NCBI GenBank assembly: GCA_019931245.1
Contig: JAINDL010000042.1
Span: forward strand, 1-64,000
Length of the DNA stretch: 64,000 nt
Source: Bryobacteraceae bacterium CoA2 C42
GTDB taxonomy: Bacteria; Acidobacteriota; Terriglobia; Bryobacterales; Bryobacteraceae
Direction: 5' to 3'
Shown: piece by piece, positions 1 through 9,238 of the stretch
How positions within the stretch are numbered: the stretch's first letter is position 1
Layout: every line of letters starts with the position of its first letter
Program-made: the position numbers and the translations under genes
Notes under the pieces: generated by a model
Seen by the model: only the letters and a program-made list of their open reading frames with translations
Databases searched by the model: none
Told to the model about the DNA's origin: nothing

Positions 1-351
1 AATGCCCAGAAAGTGGCGGACACCGAGCGAATCGGTGGCCCGCCAGGCGATACCGCGTTCGGAATCGATGCCCTCGAAATAGCCGACCAGGAGGGCGCGG
101 AAGTAGATGCCTGGGGTGAGGCTGGGCCGGCCCATTTTCTTAGCGTAGAACTGCTTGCAGGCGGCTTCGGCGAACTCGTCGAACTTTTCGGCTTCGAGCA
201 GTTCATTCAGCCGGGTGTAGAAGGGGTGGGCGGCTGAGGCCGGCAACTCCTGTTTGGCGATCCACAATGTCTCCTGACGGACCCTTTGCTTGCGTGTCCC
301 CAGGTGCGTTCGACTCTGTTGACGAGCCAGTTGCCGGTATCGTCGTGGCAT
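1..351 (-). CDS. IS1182-type transposase, N-terminal fragment (runs off window)
   Basis: The frame is open from an ATG at 351 down to base 1, giving 117 residues. Recognisable transposase begins near residue 17 ([14 protein letters not shown]) and continues through [38 protein letters not shown] and [19 protein letters not shown], the DUF772-like N-terminal domain of IS1182-type DDE transposases. Residues 1-16, encoded at 304-351, are only the antisense of the istB remnant. In relatives I remember, the protein starts at the GTRKQR segment with ATG; here that codon is CTG (301-303). The fragment has no room for its own promoter or terminal inverted repeat, so the left end of the element seems lost. 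The DDE domain would lie outside the window. Family assignment is from memory of family sequences. Confidence 0.75.
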   Translation of the reverse strand, partial: MPRRYRQLARQQSRTHLGTRKQRVRQETLWIAKQELPASAAHPFYTRLNELLEAEKFDEFAEAACKQFYAKKMGRPSLTPGIYFRALLVGYFEGIDSERGIAWRATDSLGVRHFLGI

Positions 352-482
352 GGGCAGATCGGGGACCCGACGATAGCGGATTCGATTCTGGACCGGTTGG
401 TGCATCAGGCGCACCGGATCGAGCTACAGGGGAGAGCCTGCGAAAGCGGCGGGGGACGAAAGGAGGGAAGGGGGATGGGTGA
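307..482 (+). pseudogene. istB: istB remnant (IS21-family helper ATPase, C-terminus)
   Basis: The plus-strand frame starting at 307 reads [15 protein letters not shown], then [20 protein letters not shown], the typical C-terminal end of the IstB AAA+ transposition helper. After RIELQG the frame is broken. The continuation ESLRKRR up to the TGA at 480-482 sits in another frame, and adding one G to the GGGG run at 429-432 would restore the family sequence. The ATPase core (Walker A and B) is missing because the transposase fragment replaces everything left of about 304. This is a dead fragment with both a 5' truncation and a 1-base deletion. Confidence 0.8.
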
Positions 483-515
483 GAGGAGGGCTGGTAAAGG
501 TTTCTACGGGGTTGA

Positions 516-554
516 GTGGGGCAAGGGGGCGCAAGCGCTGCCCCCTCGCCCCAC
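516..554. repeat. GC-rich hairpin at the end of the IS21 remnant
   Basis: Two arms, 516-532 and 538-554, are inverted repeats matching at 15 of 17 positions (left arm GTGGGGCAAGGGGGC) around a short loop. It lies about 35 bp after the istB stop and 34 bp before the truncated integrase frame opens. It could be the terminal structure or terminator of the IS21-type element. No T-run follows, so intrinsic termination is uncertain. Confidence 0.55.
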
Positions 555-689
555 ACCCTACTCCCCGCTAAAAGGCAGAAGGCTTGACGATTCGCGAACG
601 ACTACCTGACAAGCTATGCGCTCCGCCACAAGAGCACAACCTTTGCGAAGTATGCGGTTGGGCATGTCGTTCGGATTCTCGGTGATCGG

Positions 690-1589
690 ATGGTCGTCGA
701 TCTAGACGAAAGGTCAGTAACGGAATACCAGGACGCTCGACTCCGCGAAAAGGCCGCACCAAAGTCTGTTAATGAGGAAGTCGGCTTCCTGCTCCGATTA
801 TTGGGTGACCGCGGAACACTGATCCGCAATCGCCTAAAGAAGGACAAGACGCTGAAGCTGAAGGTACCCAAAAGCAAGGCAAAAGCCTATTCAATAGAGG
901 AGAAACAAAAATTGATTGAAGCCGCCCGAAATACGCGATCGCCGCACATACACCTTTCTATCGTTATCGCCCAAGGCACTGGTATGCGCGCCGGCGAAAT
1001 CCGCCACCTGCGCTGGGGAGATCTGAATTTTGAGAAGTCGTATCTGACGGTAGGAAGGAGCAAAACCGATGCAGGTGAAGGAAGAACAATTCCGTTGAAC
1101 CGTGATGTGCAGAACGCCCTTCTTGAGCATCGAGAGTGGTTCGTGGCACGGTTTGGGATCGCCGATCCGAATTGGTACATTTTCCCGACAGGCCGGTCAA
1201 ACAAGCTGGATCCAACTCGGCCGGTCACTACACTAAAGACCGCGTGGTCCAACGTGCGCAAACGCGCAGGTGTGACGTGCCGCCTACATGATACGCGTCA
1301 CACCTTCATCACCGAACTCGCCGAAAGCGGTGCCGGAGATCAGACGATCATGGATCTCGCAGGTCACGTCAGCCCACAGATGGTGAAGCACTATAGCCAT
1401 ATTCGTATGCAGACAAAACGGGACGCCATGGAGAAAGTTTGGCTGACGCAAAAGACCGCTGCCAACAAGCCCGCGCTCTTGGAACCATTGAGAAAAAGTA
1501 GCCGCCCCCAACTTGAGGAACCGCAACACTTGGAAGGCGAGGGATCAAACCCGCAAAGCGAAGATCCATTGACGGAAGCTGATGAATGA
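690..1589 (+). CDS. Tyrosine recombinase/integrase, 5'-truncated
   Basis: The C-terminal catalytic domain is complete. Counting from the ATG at 690, the residues are Arg100 (GTGMRAGEIRHLRW), Lys125 (GRSKTDAGEGR), His200 and Arg203 (RLHDTRHTFI), His226 (GHVSPQ) and the nucleophile Tyr235 (VKHYSHIRM). The same frame is open upstream to 588 after a TGA at 585-587 and encodes [18 protein letters not shown], part of a SAM-like core-binding domain. The ATG at 690 is therefore probably internal, and the true N-terminus was removed when the IS21 element inserted. The roughly 50 residues after the catalytic domain are low-complexity and polar. The gene points toward the 3' end of tRNA-Asn, as expected for an integrase of an element inserted in that tRNA gene. 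It probably lacks full activity without its arm-binding and N-terminal parts. Confidence 0.85.
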   Translation: MVVDLDERSVTEYQDARLREKAAPKSVNEEVGFLLRLLGDRGTLIRNRLKKDKTLKLKVPKSKAKAYSIEEKQKLIEAARNTRSPHIHLSIVIAQGTGMRAGEIRHLRWGDLNFEKSYLTVGRSKTDAGEGRTIPLNRDVQNALLEHREWFVARFGIADPNWYIFPTGRSNKLDPTRPVTTLKTAWSNVRKRAGVTCRLHDTRHTFITELAESGAGDQTIMDLAGHVSPQMVKHYSHIRMQTKRDAMEKVWLTQKTAANKPALLEPLRKSSRPQLEEPQHLEGEGSNPQSEDPLTEADE

Positions 1590-1761
1590 TGACGCCTCTA
1601 AGCATTTGGCCAGCGCCTACGGCCGCTCCCGGGCGGCAGTTGAGAGATCGTTGGCCTTGGGTGCGAGTGGCAAAAGCGAACCTGTCTCGCTGATCGTAAT
1701 GAACCTCAACCGAACAGCTCCGATGCACTACAGCACTCTAGGCAAGATCACGGAGGCTTAG
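1582..1761 (+). CDS. Small ORF (59 aa) overlapping the integrase stop
   Basis: An ATG at 1582 overlaps the integrase stop (1587-1589) by 8 bp and is preceded by GGAAG at 1573-1577 with suitable spacing. The product starts MNDDASKHLASAYGRSRAAV and is polar, with a helical N-terminal half and no signal peptide or membrane segment. I recognise no family. The overlap and ribosome-binding site argue for translational coupling to the integrase, as for small accessory or excisionase-type genes of integrative elements, but it could equally be a chance frame in decayed DNA. Confidence 0.35.
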   Translation: MNDDASKHLASAYGRSRAAVERSLALGASGKSEPVSLIVMNLNRTAPMHYSTLGKITEA

Positions 1762-1823
1762 AGACTTGTTGAGGGCAACCAAACACTCGTCACCCGCATT
1801 TGGTCCGTTCGCCACTTCAAACG

Positions 1824-1852
1824 CAAACGGATCCACGATGTGGATCCGTTTG
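1824..1852. repeat. Perfect 13-bp inverted repeat with 3-nt loop
   Basis: CAAACGGATCCAC, GAT, then its exact reverse complement. It lies 63 bp after the small ORF and 100 bp before the tRNA-Asn 3' end. No T-tract follows on either side, so it is either a weak terminator for the integrase unit or a protein-binding palindrome of the mobile element. Confidence 0.6.
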
Positions 1853-1870
1853 TACTCATATTGAAGGAGT

Positions 1871-1891
1871 GTCCCTACAAAAGTCCCTACA
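1871..1891. repeat. Direct repeat of 9 bp, candidate integrase arm site
   Basis: GTCCCTACA occurs at 1871-1879 and again at 1883-1891, 12 bp apart, between the integrase and the tRNA. Short direct repeats here are what arm-type integrase sites look like. The functional reading is inference. Confidence 0.4.
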
Positions 1892-1913
1892 GTCGTGATT
1901 TTTTGAAGGAGGA

Positions 1914-1929
1914 GGGAAGGGAGGGAGGG
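1914..1929 (+). other. G-quadruplex-type motif
   Basis: Four GGG runs separated by AA, A and A (1914-1929) form a canonical short-loop G4 pattern on the plus strand, inside a longer purine tract (1905-1929). It lies just beyond the 3' end of tRNA-Asn, so the C-rich complement would be in any read-through transcript of the tRNA. Confidence 0.45.
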
Positions 1930-1951
1930 TCGCTAAGACGTTGAAAAGATT

Positions 1952-2026
<75 letters not shown>

Positions 2027-2084
2027 ACACGTGACCTGCCAACCCTTCTATTTCAGCAAATCGAGGCGGAAAGTGTCAACTCCA

Positions 2085-2942
2085 TCAGCGTCTTTTCAGC
2101 CAATCAGCCAATCGGCCCGGCCAACTCGACAGCGCCAAATCGCTCCAGCCCAACCCCACCCCGTGCGGCCCCTTCTCATAAATATGCAGCTCCGCCGGCA
2201 CGCCGGCCCGGCGCAACGCCAAGTAAAACAGGACGCTGTTCTCCGGTGGTACCCCCGTATCCTCATTCGTGTGGAATAAAAACGTCGGCGGCGTCTCCGC
2301 CGATACTTGCTTCTCGTTCGATAGCAGCTCCGCCAACTGCGCATCCGGCGTGTCCCCCAGCAGATTCCGCCGCGACCCCTTATGCACAACCTCCTCCTGC
2401 GTCAACGTAATCACCGGATACGCCAAAATCGCAAAGTCCGGCCGCGAACTCACCCGCTCCACCGGATCCCCATCGCCCGCCCGGCCCCCGTCAAAATGCG
2501 TCGCCGCCGTCGACGCCAAATGCCCGCCCGCCGAAAACCCCCACACCCCAATCCTCGCCCTATCCACCTTCCACTCCGCCGCCCGGCTCCGCACCGTTCG
2601 TATCGCCCGCTGCACGTCCTGCAGCATCACCGGATGCCGGTAGCGCGGCCCCAGCCGGTACTTCAGCACAAACGCCGAAATCCCTTGCGAGTTCAACCAC
2701 TGCCCAATCTGCCTGCCCTCATGGTCCACCGCCAGGGCCCCGTAGCCGCCCCCGGGACACACCACCACCGCCTGCCCGCTCGGATTTTTCGCCAACCATG
2801 GCGTCAAGGACGGCTGATCCTTCTCCGTCTCTCCCACCGCCCCCGGCGCACCCCCCGCCCACAACAACTGCGCGGCGGGTTCGGGCACCGGACGCTGCCC
2901 ATACAATGCACCAAGGCTCAACAAACCAAGCAGAAAACGCAT
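2085..2942 (-). CDS. Secreted alpha/beta-hydrolase esterase
   Basis: This 285-residue protein has a signal peptide ([15 protein letters not shown]). The alpha/beta-hydrolase signatures are an oxyanion-loop motif CPGGGYG near residue 62, the nucleophile Ser137 in GFSAGG, Asp228 in HTNEDTG and His260 in KGPHGVGL. The pattern fits the BD-FAE/acetylxylan-esterase-like hydrolases often encoded in acidobacterial polysaccharide-use genomes, so deacetylation of plant polymers or a related carboxylesterase reaction in the periplasm is likely. The exact substrate cannot be read from sequence. It is transcribed away from tRNA-Asn on the same strand, downstream of the SPFH/Arc pair (13-bp gap to the Arc stop), and may be read from their transcript. 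Confidence 0.85.
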   Translation of the reverse strand: MRFLLGLLSLGALYGQRPVPEPAAQLLWAGGAPGAVGETEKDQPSLTPWLAKNPSGQAVVVCPGGGYGALAVDHEGRQIGQWLNSQGISAFVLKYRLGPRYRHPVMLQDVQRAIRTVRSRAAEWKVDRARIGVWGFSAGGHLASTAATHFDGGRAGDGDPVERVSSRPDFAILAYPVITLTQEEVVHKGSRRNLLGDTPDAQLAELLSNEKQVSAETPPTFLFHTNEDTGVPPENSVLFYLALRRAGVPAELHIYEKGPHGVGLGWSDLALSSWPGRLADWLKRR

Positions 2943-2955
2943 AGATCGTAATCTA

Positions 2956-3114
2956 TCATTCTCCCGCCTTCCACCGCCCGCTCTCCTTGAGCGCCTCCCG
3001 CAACAGATACTCGATCTGCCCGTTCAGACTCCGAAACTCATCGTCCGCCCACCGCTTCAACAGATCGAGCGTCGTCTCATCAATGCGCAGCAGAAATGAC
3101 TTCTTCTCGGCCAT
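2956..3114 (-). CDS. Arc-type ribbon-helix-helix protein (52 aa)
   Basis: This short gene starts [19 protein letters not shown]. The N-terminal beta strand (KSFLLRID) followed by two helices ([16 protein letters not shown] and [15 protein letters not shown]) is the Arc/MetJ ribbon-helix-helix fold, with polar and hydrophobic residues alternating in the DNA-contacting strand. It starts 4 bp after the SPFH stop on the same strand, so the two are almost certainly cotranscribed. A role as a small autoregulator of the pair is inference. The basic C-terminus (GRWKAGE) is short and carries no other domain. Confidence 0.8.
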   Translation of the reverse strand: MAEKKSFLLRIDETTLDLLKRWADDEFRSLNGQIEYLLREALKESGRWKAGE

Positions 3115-3118
3115 CGCT

Positions 3119-3976
3119 CTAGTGATGTAGCGTTCCCGTGTTCACCACCGGATGCACATTGCGCTCACTGCACAGAACCACCAGCAGATTCGACACCATC
3201 GCCGCCTTCCGCTCCTCGTCGAGATTCACCACCGCCCGCTCGTTCAAATGATCGAGCGCCATCTCCACCATCCCCACCGCACCCTCCACAATCTTCGCCC
3301 GCGCCGCGATAATCGCCCCCGCCTGCTGCCGCTGCAGCATCGCCGCCGCAATCTCCGGCGCATAGGCCAAGTGCGAAATCCGCGCCTCGGTAACCTCCAC
3401 CCCCGCCACCGCCAGCCGCGACTGAATCTCCGTCTTCAAGCGCTCCGCTACCACCTCGGTCGAACCCCGCAGCGAAATCTCCTGCCCCTCGTGCGCATCA
3501 TACGGATACACCGTCGCCAGATTCCGCAGCGCCGCCTCGGCCTGCACCGTCACGTAGTGCGAATAATCGTCCACCTGGAACGTCGCCTCCGCCGAATCCA
3601 CCACTCGCCAAACCACCACCGCGGCAATCTCAATCGGATTGCCATCATGATCGTTCACCTTCAGGTGATTCGTCTCAAAGTTGCGCACCCGCAGCGAAAT
3701 CTTCTTCTTTGAAAAAAACGGGTTGGCCCACCGCAACCCCGGATCCTTCACTGTCCCCACATACCGTCCGAACAGCTGCAGCACCACCGCCTCATTCGGC
3801 TGCACCGTAAAACTGCCCGGTAGCATCACGCAGCCGGCCAACAGCAAACCCATACCCCACGCTACCTCTACCCACGTCAGCACATTCAGAAAAAAGTACG
3901 CACTGGCAACGAATACGGCCACATTGGCCAGCAGCATCAGATAACCACTCTGCACATTCGCAATCCGTTCTTTCAT
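3119..3976 (-). CDS. SPFH/band-7 family membrane protein
   Basis: This 285-residue protein has two N-terminal hydrophobic segments (about residues 13-32 and 37-55). The SPFH domain follows: [55 protein letters not shown], and a helical tail rich in Ala/Glu ([20 protein letters not shown]). The family assembles at the inner membrane and scaffolds or controls proteases and microdomains. The start ATG is followed by basic residues, fitting a membrane-inserted N-terminus. It heads a unit with the Arc-type gene. No NfeD or FtsH partner is adjacent, so its client is unknown. Confidence 0.9.
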   Translation of the reverse strand: MKERIANVQSGYLMLLANVAVFVASAYFFLNVLTWVEVAWGMGLLLAGCVMLPGSFTVQPNEAVVLQLFGRYVGTVKDPGLRWANPFFSKKKISLRVRNFETNHLKVNDHDGNPIEIAAVVVWRVVDSAEATFQVDDYSHYVTVQAEAALRNLATVYPYDAHEGQEISLRGSTEVVAERLKTEIQSRLAVAGVEVTEARISHLAYAPEIAAAMLQRQQAGAIIAARAKIVEGAVGMVEMALDHLNERAVVNLDEERKAAMVSNLLVVLCSERNVHPVVNTGTLHH

Positions 3977-4037
3977 ATTGAAATGATATCACTACGATGT
4001 CGCTCCGGTCCAGCAAAAAGTGAGCTATCCTCTCGCT

Positions 4038-5288
4038 ATGCGCCGCCTCGCCTGCCTTGCTTTCCTCCTTGCCGGAACCCTCGCCGCTGACCACTGGCCT
4101 CAGTGGCGCGGTCCCTCCCTTGATGGCGTCTCCCGCGAAACCGGTCTTCCCACCAAGTGGACCACTGAAGAGGGTGTCACCTGGAAGCTCTCTCTCCCGG
4201 GCCGCAGCGGCGCGACCCCCATCATCTGGGGCGAACACGTCTTCCTCAACGTGGCCGATGGCGAGGACCTCCATCTTTGGGACGTCGACCGCACCACCGG
4301 CAAGCTCCGCTGGCAGCGCAAACTGGCCGGCGGCAACTACAAAATCAATAAGCAGAACATGTCGTCGCCCTCGCCGGTCACCGATGGCACCTCCGTCTTC
4401 GTCCTCACCGGCGTCGGCATCTTTAAAGCCTTCGATTTCGCCGGCAAGGAGCTTTGGAGCCGCGATATCCAGAGCGACTACGGCAAGTTCGGTCTCAACT
4501 GGGGCTACGCCTCTTCGCCCCTGCTCTGGAATGGCTCCCTCTACGTCCAGGTCCTGCACGGCATGAAGACCGACGACCCCTCCTACCTCCTCCGCCTCGA
4601 TCCCCGCACCGGCAAGACCCTCCACAAAGTCGACCGGCCCACCGACGCCATCGTCGAATCGCCCGACTCCTACACCACCCCCCAAATCTGGAAAGAGGGC
4701 GCCAAAGAAGAGCTCATCATCACCGGCGGCGACGTCGTCACCGGCCACGATCCCCTCACCCTCAAAGAGCTCTGGCGCGCCAATGTCCTCAACCCGCAGA
4801 ACAACCCCATGAACCGCATCATCGCCTCGGCGGTCGTCAAAGACGGGCTCATCTACTGCCCCACCCGCGTCAAGCCCCTCACGGCCCTCCGCCCGGGTGG
4901 CCGCGGCGACGTCACCAAAACCCACGTCGTCTGGCAGAACCCCAACGGCCCCGACGTCCCCACCCCCGTCACCGATGGCAAGTATCTCTACATCGCCAAC
5001 GACCGCGGTATCCTCTGGTGTCTCGACGCCAAAACCGGCGCCGAAATCTGGGGCGGCCAGCGCATCAAGCCGGCCATCTATTCGGCCAGCCCCGTGCTCG
5101 CCGATGGCAAGCTCTACATCACCAGCGAAGACGGCCTCGTCACCGTCGTCAAAGCCGGTCCCACCTTTGAAGTCCTCGCCGAGAACGACATGAAGGAGTA
5201 CACGCTTTCCTCGCCCGCCGTCTCCGACGGACAGATCTTCATTCGCACGGCGGGCGCCCTCTACTGCCTCGGCGCCCGCCGCCGCTAA
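4038..5288 (+). CDS. Secreted PQQ-binding-like beta-propeller protein
   Basis: ATG 4038 is chosen over the in-frame GTG at 4020 because it directly precedes a clean signal peptide ([16 protein letters not shown]). The mature protein opens with [14 protein letters not shown], a hallmark of PQQ-like outer-membrane/periplasmic propellers in Acidobacteria and Planctomycetes. Repeated blades of the type [26 protein letters not shown] and [14 protein letters not shown] fill the 416 residues. There is no cytochrome c motif, and the usual calcium/PQQ quinoprotein ligands are not obvious, so it may be a structural or binding propeller rather than a dehydrogenase. It is a single gene, convergent with the membrane protein downstream (3-bp gap). 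Confidence 0.87.
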   Translation: MRRLACLAFLLAGTLAADHWPQWRGPSLDGVSRETGLPTKWTTEEGVTWKLSLPGRSGATPIIWGEHVFLNVADGEDLHLWDVDRTTGKLRWQRKLAGGNYKINKQNMSSPSPVTDGTSVFVLTGVGIFKAFDFAGKELWSRDIQSDYGKFGLNWGYASSPLLWNGSLYVQVLHGMKTDDPSYLLRLDPRTGKTLHKVDRPTDAIVESPDSYTTPQIWKEGAKEELIITGGDVVTGHDPLTLKELWRANVLNPQNNPMNRIIASAVVKDGLIYCPTRVKPLTALRPGGRGDVTKTHVVWQNPNGPDVPTPVTDGKYLYIANDRGILWCLDAKTGAEIWGGQRIKPAIYSASPVLADGKLYITSEDGLVTVVKAGPTFEVLAENDMKEYTLSSPAVSDGQIFIRTAGALYCLGARRR

Positions 5289-5291
5289 TCG

Positions 5292-5768
5292 TTAGCCTTT
5301 GGGCTTGAAGTAGAACACCATCGCCGCGCCGCCCGCCGTGATCACATAGCCGAGCCACAGCAGCGGATTCACCTTCGTCTCCGGCGGATGCAGATACATC
5401 GTGAACAGCACGTTGATCAGCGGCGCCCCGCCGAAAACGATCGGCATCACGTAGTTCGGCACGCCACCGTTGCGGAAGGCGAAGATGATGCAGATAGCGC
5501 CCACGGCGCCCAGCGCGCCGCCAATCGAGGCGTTGATCATCCCGGTGCGGTCAAACGTCCCCATGCCGCCGCTCGACTGCAACTGCAGCACCGGCACCAG
5601 CACCCCGAGCAGAAAATACGCGCCGCCCACGCACAGCAAAGCCTTCATCGGGTTGCCCAGTTTTACCTGTCCCGTATGCAAAATGGGGCCGTAAATTCCC
5701 CAGGCGAGCATGGCGCCGAGCGCGAAAAGCAACCAGAGCATACTGCGTTTTTTCTCCTTGGATGACAT
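5292..5768 (-). CDS. Small multi-pass membrane protein, EamA-like half
   Basis: This 158-residue protein has about five hydrophobic segments (LWLLFALGAMLAWGIYGPIL; ALLCVGGAYFLLGVLVPVLQ; a glycine-rich segment GGALGAVGAICIIFAF; VMPIVFGGAPLINVLFTMYL; LLWLGYVITAGGAAMVFYF). The GAMLAWGIYGP and GGAPLINVLFT patterns resemble half of a drug/metabolite (EamA) transporter. Such short forms could work as dimers. The transport function is inference. No neighbour gives a substrate; TonB receptor 1 lies 20 bp upstream on the same strand and could share a transcript. Confidence 0.7.
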   Translation of the reverse strand: MSSKEKKRSMLWLLFALGAMLAWGIYGPILHTGQVKLGNPMKALLCVGGAYFLLGVLVPVLQLQSSGGMGTFDRTGMINASIGGALGAVGAICIIFAFRNGGVPNYVMPIVFGGAPLINVLFTMYLHPPETKVNPLLWLGYVITAGGAAMVFYFKPKG

Positions 5769-5788
5769 GGAGCCTCGATTATCGCAAA

Positions 5789-8700
5789 TCAGAACTGCAA
5801 CCGGAGGGCGAACTGAATCTGCCGCGATGAGGTCACCGTCGACCGGATCCGTCCGAAACCACCCAGCGGACCGGTGGTGGTAGAAATCGCCAGCAGACTC
5901 GGCGGCGCGAAATTGGCGTGGTTGAACAGATTGAACGATTCCGCCCGGAACTGGATCCGCGCATTTTCATTCCACGCTCCCAGCCGGAACGACTTCAGCG
6001 CCGCCAGATCAAATCCCTTCAACCCCGGGCCAATAAAAGTGCCCCGGCCCAGGTTCCCCAGCGTGCCCGGAGCCGAAAGCACAAAGGCCCGCGGATCGAA
6101 GTATTGGTCCGGCCCGCCCAGCACGGCGCTCTGGTGCGTAAAGCCCGGCGCCATCGAAGCACGGTCCTGGCCGATGCCCGGGCCGAGCGAAGGCGCCCAG
6201 CCTGAGCGCGATCGGTTGCCGCTGACGAAAACCGTCAACGGGCTGCCCGACCGGAAATTGTTGATGCCCGCCAACTGCCAGTTGGCGAAGGCCGTCTTGG
6301 TCCATCCGGTCGCCGCACGCGCCACCGGCAGATCGTAGGTGAAGTTCACCACCCAGTTGTGCTTGGCGTGGTAATCCGAGAGGCCCTTGTTGTAATTGAA
6401 CCCGGCAAACTCCGGCATCGCCGACGTCGTCCCGTTCGTCCCGTCCGAGAAGAACGTCGAGGCCTGCGTCGTATCGATGTTCCGCGAGAAGGTATACGAA
6501 CTCTGGAACTGCAGGTCGCGCCCCAGTCGCTTCCGGATCTCGAGCAGCCCGGCGTGGTACCACGAATTACCGTCGCTCGACTTGAGCTCAATCGTCGCCC
6601 AGTTCGGATTCCGCCGCGGCGCGCCGGCCGGGAAGAACAGCGTCCCATCGGCCTGCCGCACCGGCTCGACGATGTTCACATCGTTCGACCGCAACAGGTG
6701 AATGCCCCGCGTGCCCGCGTAGCCGATCGTGGCCACGAACCCGCCCGGCAGCTGCTGCTGCACGTTCAGGTTCCACTGCTGCACGTACGGGTTCTTCAGA
6801 TTGAACTCCACCGGCCGCACCGTATTGCCAATCGCCCGGGCAAAGGGTGGCAGCGGGAAGGTTGGGTTGGCGATCGAAACGCGCGGCGTCGCCGGCGGAT
6901 TGGTCACCGTAACGATCAGGTTCTGCTGATTGTTCGTGTTGAAGAACAGCCCGTAGCCCCCGCGCAGCGACGTCCGCCCCGTCCCGAACACATCCCAGGC
7001 AAAGCCCATCCGCGGCGAAAAATTCTTCCGCGTCGGGTTGGCGTAGAGCGGCCCGGGAACCGTCACGGCGTCGGTGAACAGGTTCTTCATGTTCGAATCC
7101 CGGCCGTAGATATCCTGCGGCATGGTGGCGAACTCGTAGCGCATGCCCGGGTTCAGCGTGAACCGCGGCGTCAGTTTCCAGGAGTCCTGCACGTAGAAAC
7201 CCATCAGCGTGAAGCGCCAGTAGCGGTCGAAGGTGGCCGCCGGCGTCAGGCCGAGAAACCGCGCCGGCCGGTTCTCAAGAAAGCTCCGAATGTCGTTGAA
7301 GCCGAACGTACCCAGCGAAAACGTCGGGTTCACCATGTTCATCTGGTAGCGTTCGGCCATCATGCCCGCCTTGATCAGATGGCTGCCGCGCGTGATTGTC
7401 ACGCCGGTATCGAAACTCAAAATGTTCTGCGTCAGCCGCAGATTGGCCGAACTCTGCGTGCCGAACCGCGGCATGCCGCCAATGTCGATGTTCCCCGTCG
7501 TCCCCCGGCCGGGGACGAACTCGGCGAGCGGGGTGGCCGTGTTGGCTTCAATATTCTGGCCGATCCGCGTCCGGCTGAACCCTGCCCGCGCGTGCAGCAG
7601 CGTCTGCGGCGAAAGGATGTGCCGGTACTCCGTCGTCAGGAACTGATTGCGTGACAAAAACTCCCGCGGAAACTGCGGAAAGTCCGTCGGCAGAACCTGC
7701 ACGGCATCGTCCCATGTGTGCCGCGCAAAGAACTGCCCGCGCGAACCCACGTTCCGATCGTATCGGCCCTGCAGGAAGTTCTGGTCCACTGTCTGGTTAA
7801 AGCCGAAGATGTAGTCGGCCAGGCCGCCCCCGCGCGATGCCCCGTTCGGCCGCGGCATCTCGTTCAGAAACGGCAGAATCGCCGGCTGCAGCGTCACCGG
7901 GCCATCGGGCAGAATCCCGGCCCGGGCGTTGTTGTCGGGAACGATCGAACTGATCGTCCGGCCCAACCGGTCGCGCAGGCTCTCCACCGTGAAGAAGAAG
8001 AAATCCTTGTCCTTCCGCAGCGGGCCGCCAATGCTGCCGCCGAACTGGTTCCGCTTGAAGTCGGGCCGCTTGGCCGGATCGAAAAAGTTCCGCGCATCGA
8101 AGTTGTCGTTCCGCAGGAAGTGGAACAGGCTGCCGTGCCAGGCATTGGTGCCGGACTTGGTGATGGCGTTGATCTGTCCGCCGCTGTTGCGGCCAAACTC
8201 GGCGCTGTACGTATTCACCTCCACGCGGAATTCGCGAATTGCCTCCACCCCCAGAACCGTCCCCGCCGCCGACCCGGCCGGCCCGTTCGTCATATCGTTC
8301 TGCGGCGTGCCGTCGATCAGATACACGTTCGACCGCGGATCCTGCCCGTTGATCGACGTGCCCAGCCCGTGGGCCACCACCGACCCGCCATCCCGGTGCG
8401 GATACGCCACCACCCCCGGCTGCAGCAGAGCCAGATCGGTGTAGTTCCGTCCGTTCAGCGGCAACTCCCGCATGGCCGATTCGCTCACCAGATAGCCCAG
8501 CTCCGAGGTCGAAGTGTTCACCTGCGAGGCCGAAGCGTTCACCGTCACCTCCTGGTCCACCGCCCCCACTTCGAGCGTCACGTCAATCGTCGCCGACTCG
8601 TTCACCGAAAGCGAAATCCCGCGCCGCACCATCGGCCGGAAGCCCTTGGCCGTGATCCGAACCTCCACCTCGCCCACTGGAATAGCCGGAATGCGAAACA

Positions 8701-8884
8701 AACCCACGCCGTTGGTCAACACCTGCCGCACGAGGCCGGTCGCCGTCTGGGTCACCAGAACCTCGGCCCCCTGCACGATACCCCCGCTCGGGTCGTGGAT
8801 CGTCCCATTCAGGGTAGCTGTCGTTTGGCCAAATCCCATCGCCAACAGAGTGAAAAAAATTCCGGTCGCCCGCGCCAATCGCAA
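5789..8884 (-). CDS. TonB-dependent receptor with carboxypeptidase-regulatory domain (1)
   Basis: This 1031-residue outer-membrane receptor starts at TTG 8884, behind AGGTGAG. It has a signal peptide (MRLARATGIFFTLLAMGFG), then an Ig-like carboxypeptidase-regulatory domain (about 22-115; TATLNGTIHDPSGGIVQGAE, GLFRIPAIPVGEVEVRI). A plug with MRELPLNGRNYTDLALLQPG and INAITKSGTNAWHGSLFHF follows, then a beta-barrel closing in FALRLQF with terminal Phe. This is the Oar/CarO-like receptor type greatly expanded in Bryobacterales, thought to bring oligosaccharides or peptides through the outer membrane. No TonB-box partner, SusD-like protein or hydrolase is directly linked, so the ligand is unknown. 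A close architectural paralogue lies at 59140-62445. Confidence 0.92.
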   Translation of the reverse strand: MRLARATGIFFTLLAMGFGQTTATLNGTIHDPSGGIVQGAEVLVTQTATGLVRQVLTNGVGLFRIPAIPVGEVEVRITAKGFRPMVRRGISLSVNESATIDVTLEVGAVDQEVTVNASASQVNTSTSELGYLVSESAMRELPLNGRNYTDLALLQPGVVAYPHRDGGSVVAHGLGTSINGQDPRSNVYLIDGTPQNDMTNGPAGSAAGTVLGVEAIREFRVEVNTYSAEFGRNSGGQINAITKSGTNAWHGSLFHFLRNDNFDARNFFDPAKRPDFKRNQFGGSIGGPLRKDKDFFFFTVESLRDRLGRTISSIVPDNNARAGILPDGPVTLQPAILPFLNEMPRPNGASRGGGLADYIFGFNQTVDQNFLQGRYDRNVGSRGQFFARHTWDDAVQVLPTDFPQFPREFLSRNQFLTTEYRHILSPQTLLHARAGFSRTRIGQNIEANTATPLAEFVPGRGTTGNIDIGGMPRFGTQSSANLRLTQNILSFDTGVTITRGSHLIKAGMMAERYQMNMVNPTFSLGTFGFNDIRSFLENRPARFLGLTPAATFDRYWRFTLMGFYVQDSWKLTPRFTLNPGMRYEFATMPQDIYGRDSNMKNLFTDAVTVPGPLYANPTRKNFSPRMGFAWDVFGTGRTSLRGGYGLFFNTNNQQNLIVTVTNPPATPRVSIANPTFPLPPFARAIGNTVRPVEFNLKNPYVQQWNLNVQQQLPGGFVATIGYAGTRGIHLLRSNDVNIVEPVRQADGTLFFPAGAPRRNPNWATIELKSSDGNSWYHAGLLEIRKRLGRDLQFQSSYTFSRNIDTTQASTFFSDGTNGTTSAMPEFAGFNYNKGLSDYHAKHNWVVNFTYDLPVARAATGWTKTAFANWQLAGINNFRSGSPLTVFVSGNRSRSGWAPSLGPGIGQDRASMAPGFTHQSAVLGGPDQYFDPRAFVLSAPGTLGNLGRGTFIGPGLKGFDLAALKSFRLGAWNENARIQFRAESFNLFNHANFAPPSLLAISTTTGPLGGFGRIRSTVTSSRQIQFALRLQF

Positions 8885-9035
8885 TCGCTCACCTCAAACC
8901 ATCAGATTATCAAAGCGCCGCGGAACCGTTAAAATGTTTCCATGATTCGGTCGCGCGCCGTGCCACCGGAAGAGACGCCCGCCCGCCCCGGAATGTAACC
9001 CGGTGGCCTACCGCATTTGCGTATCATGGTGTCTT

Positions 9036-9238
9036 GTGAAAACCCCGCTGGTGCTCGCCGTGATTGCCCTCTTCTACCTCCTCCACCAGGATTGGTGGCA
9101 TTGGCCCGTGGCCCGGCCCCTCGCTTTCGGCTTTCTGCCCGTCGGCCTCTGGTATCACGCCCTCTACACGATTGCCGCCGCGCTGCTGATGGCCGCCCTC
9201 GTCCGCTGGTGCTGGCCCGCCGGGCTGGAGCGGGAAAA

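Noticed and set aside
13-237. Plus-strand 74-codon frame at the left edge
   Set aside because: It is the mirror of the IS1182-type transposase on the minus strand, which has clear family motifs.
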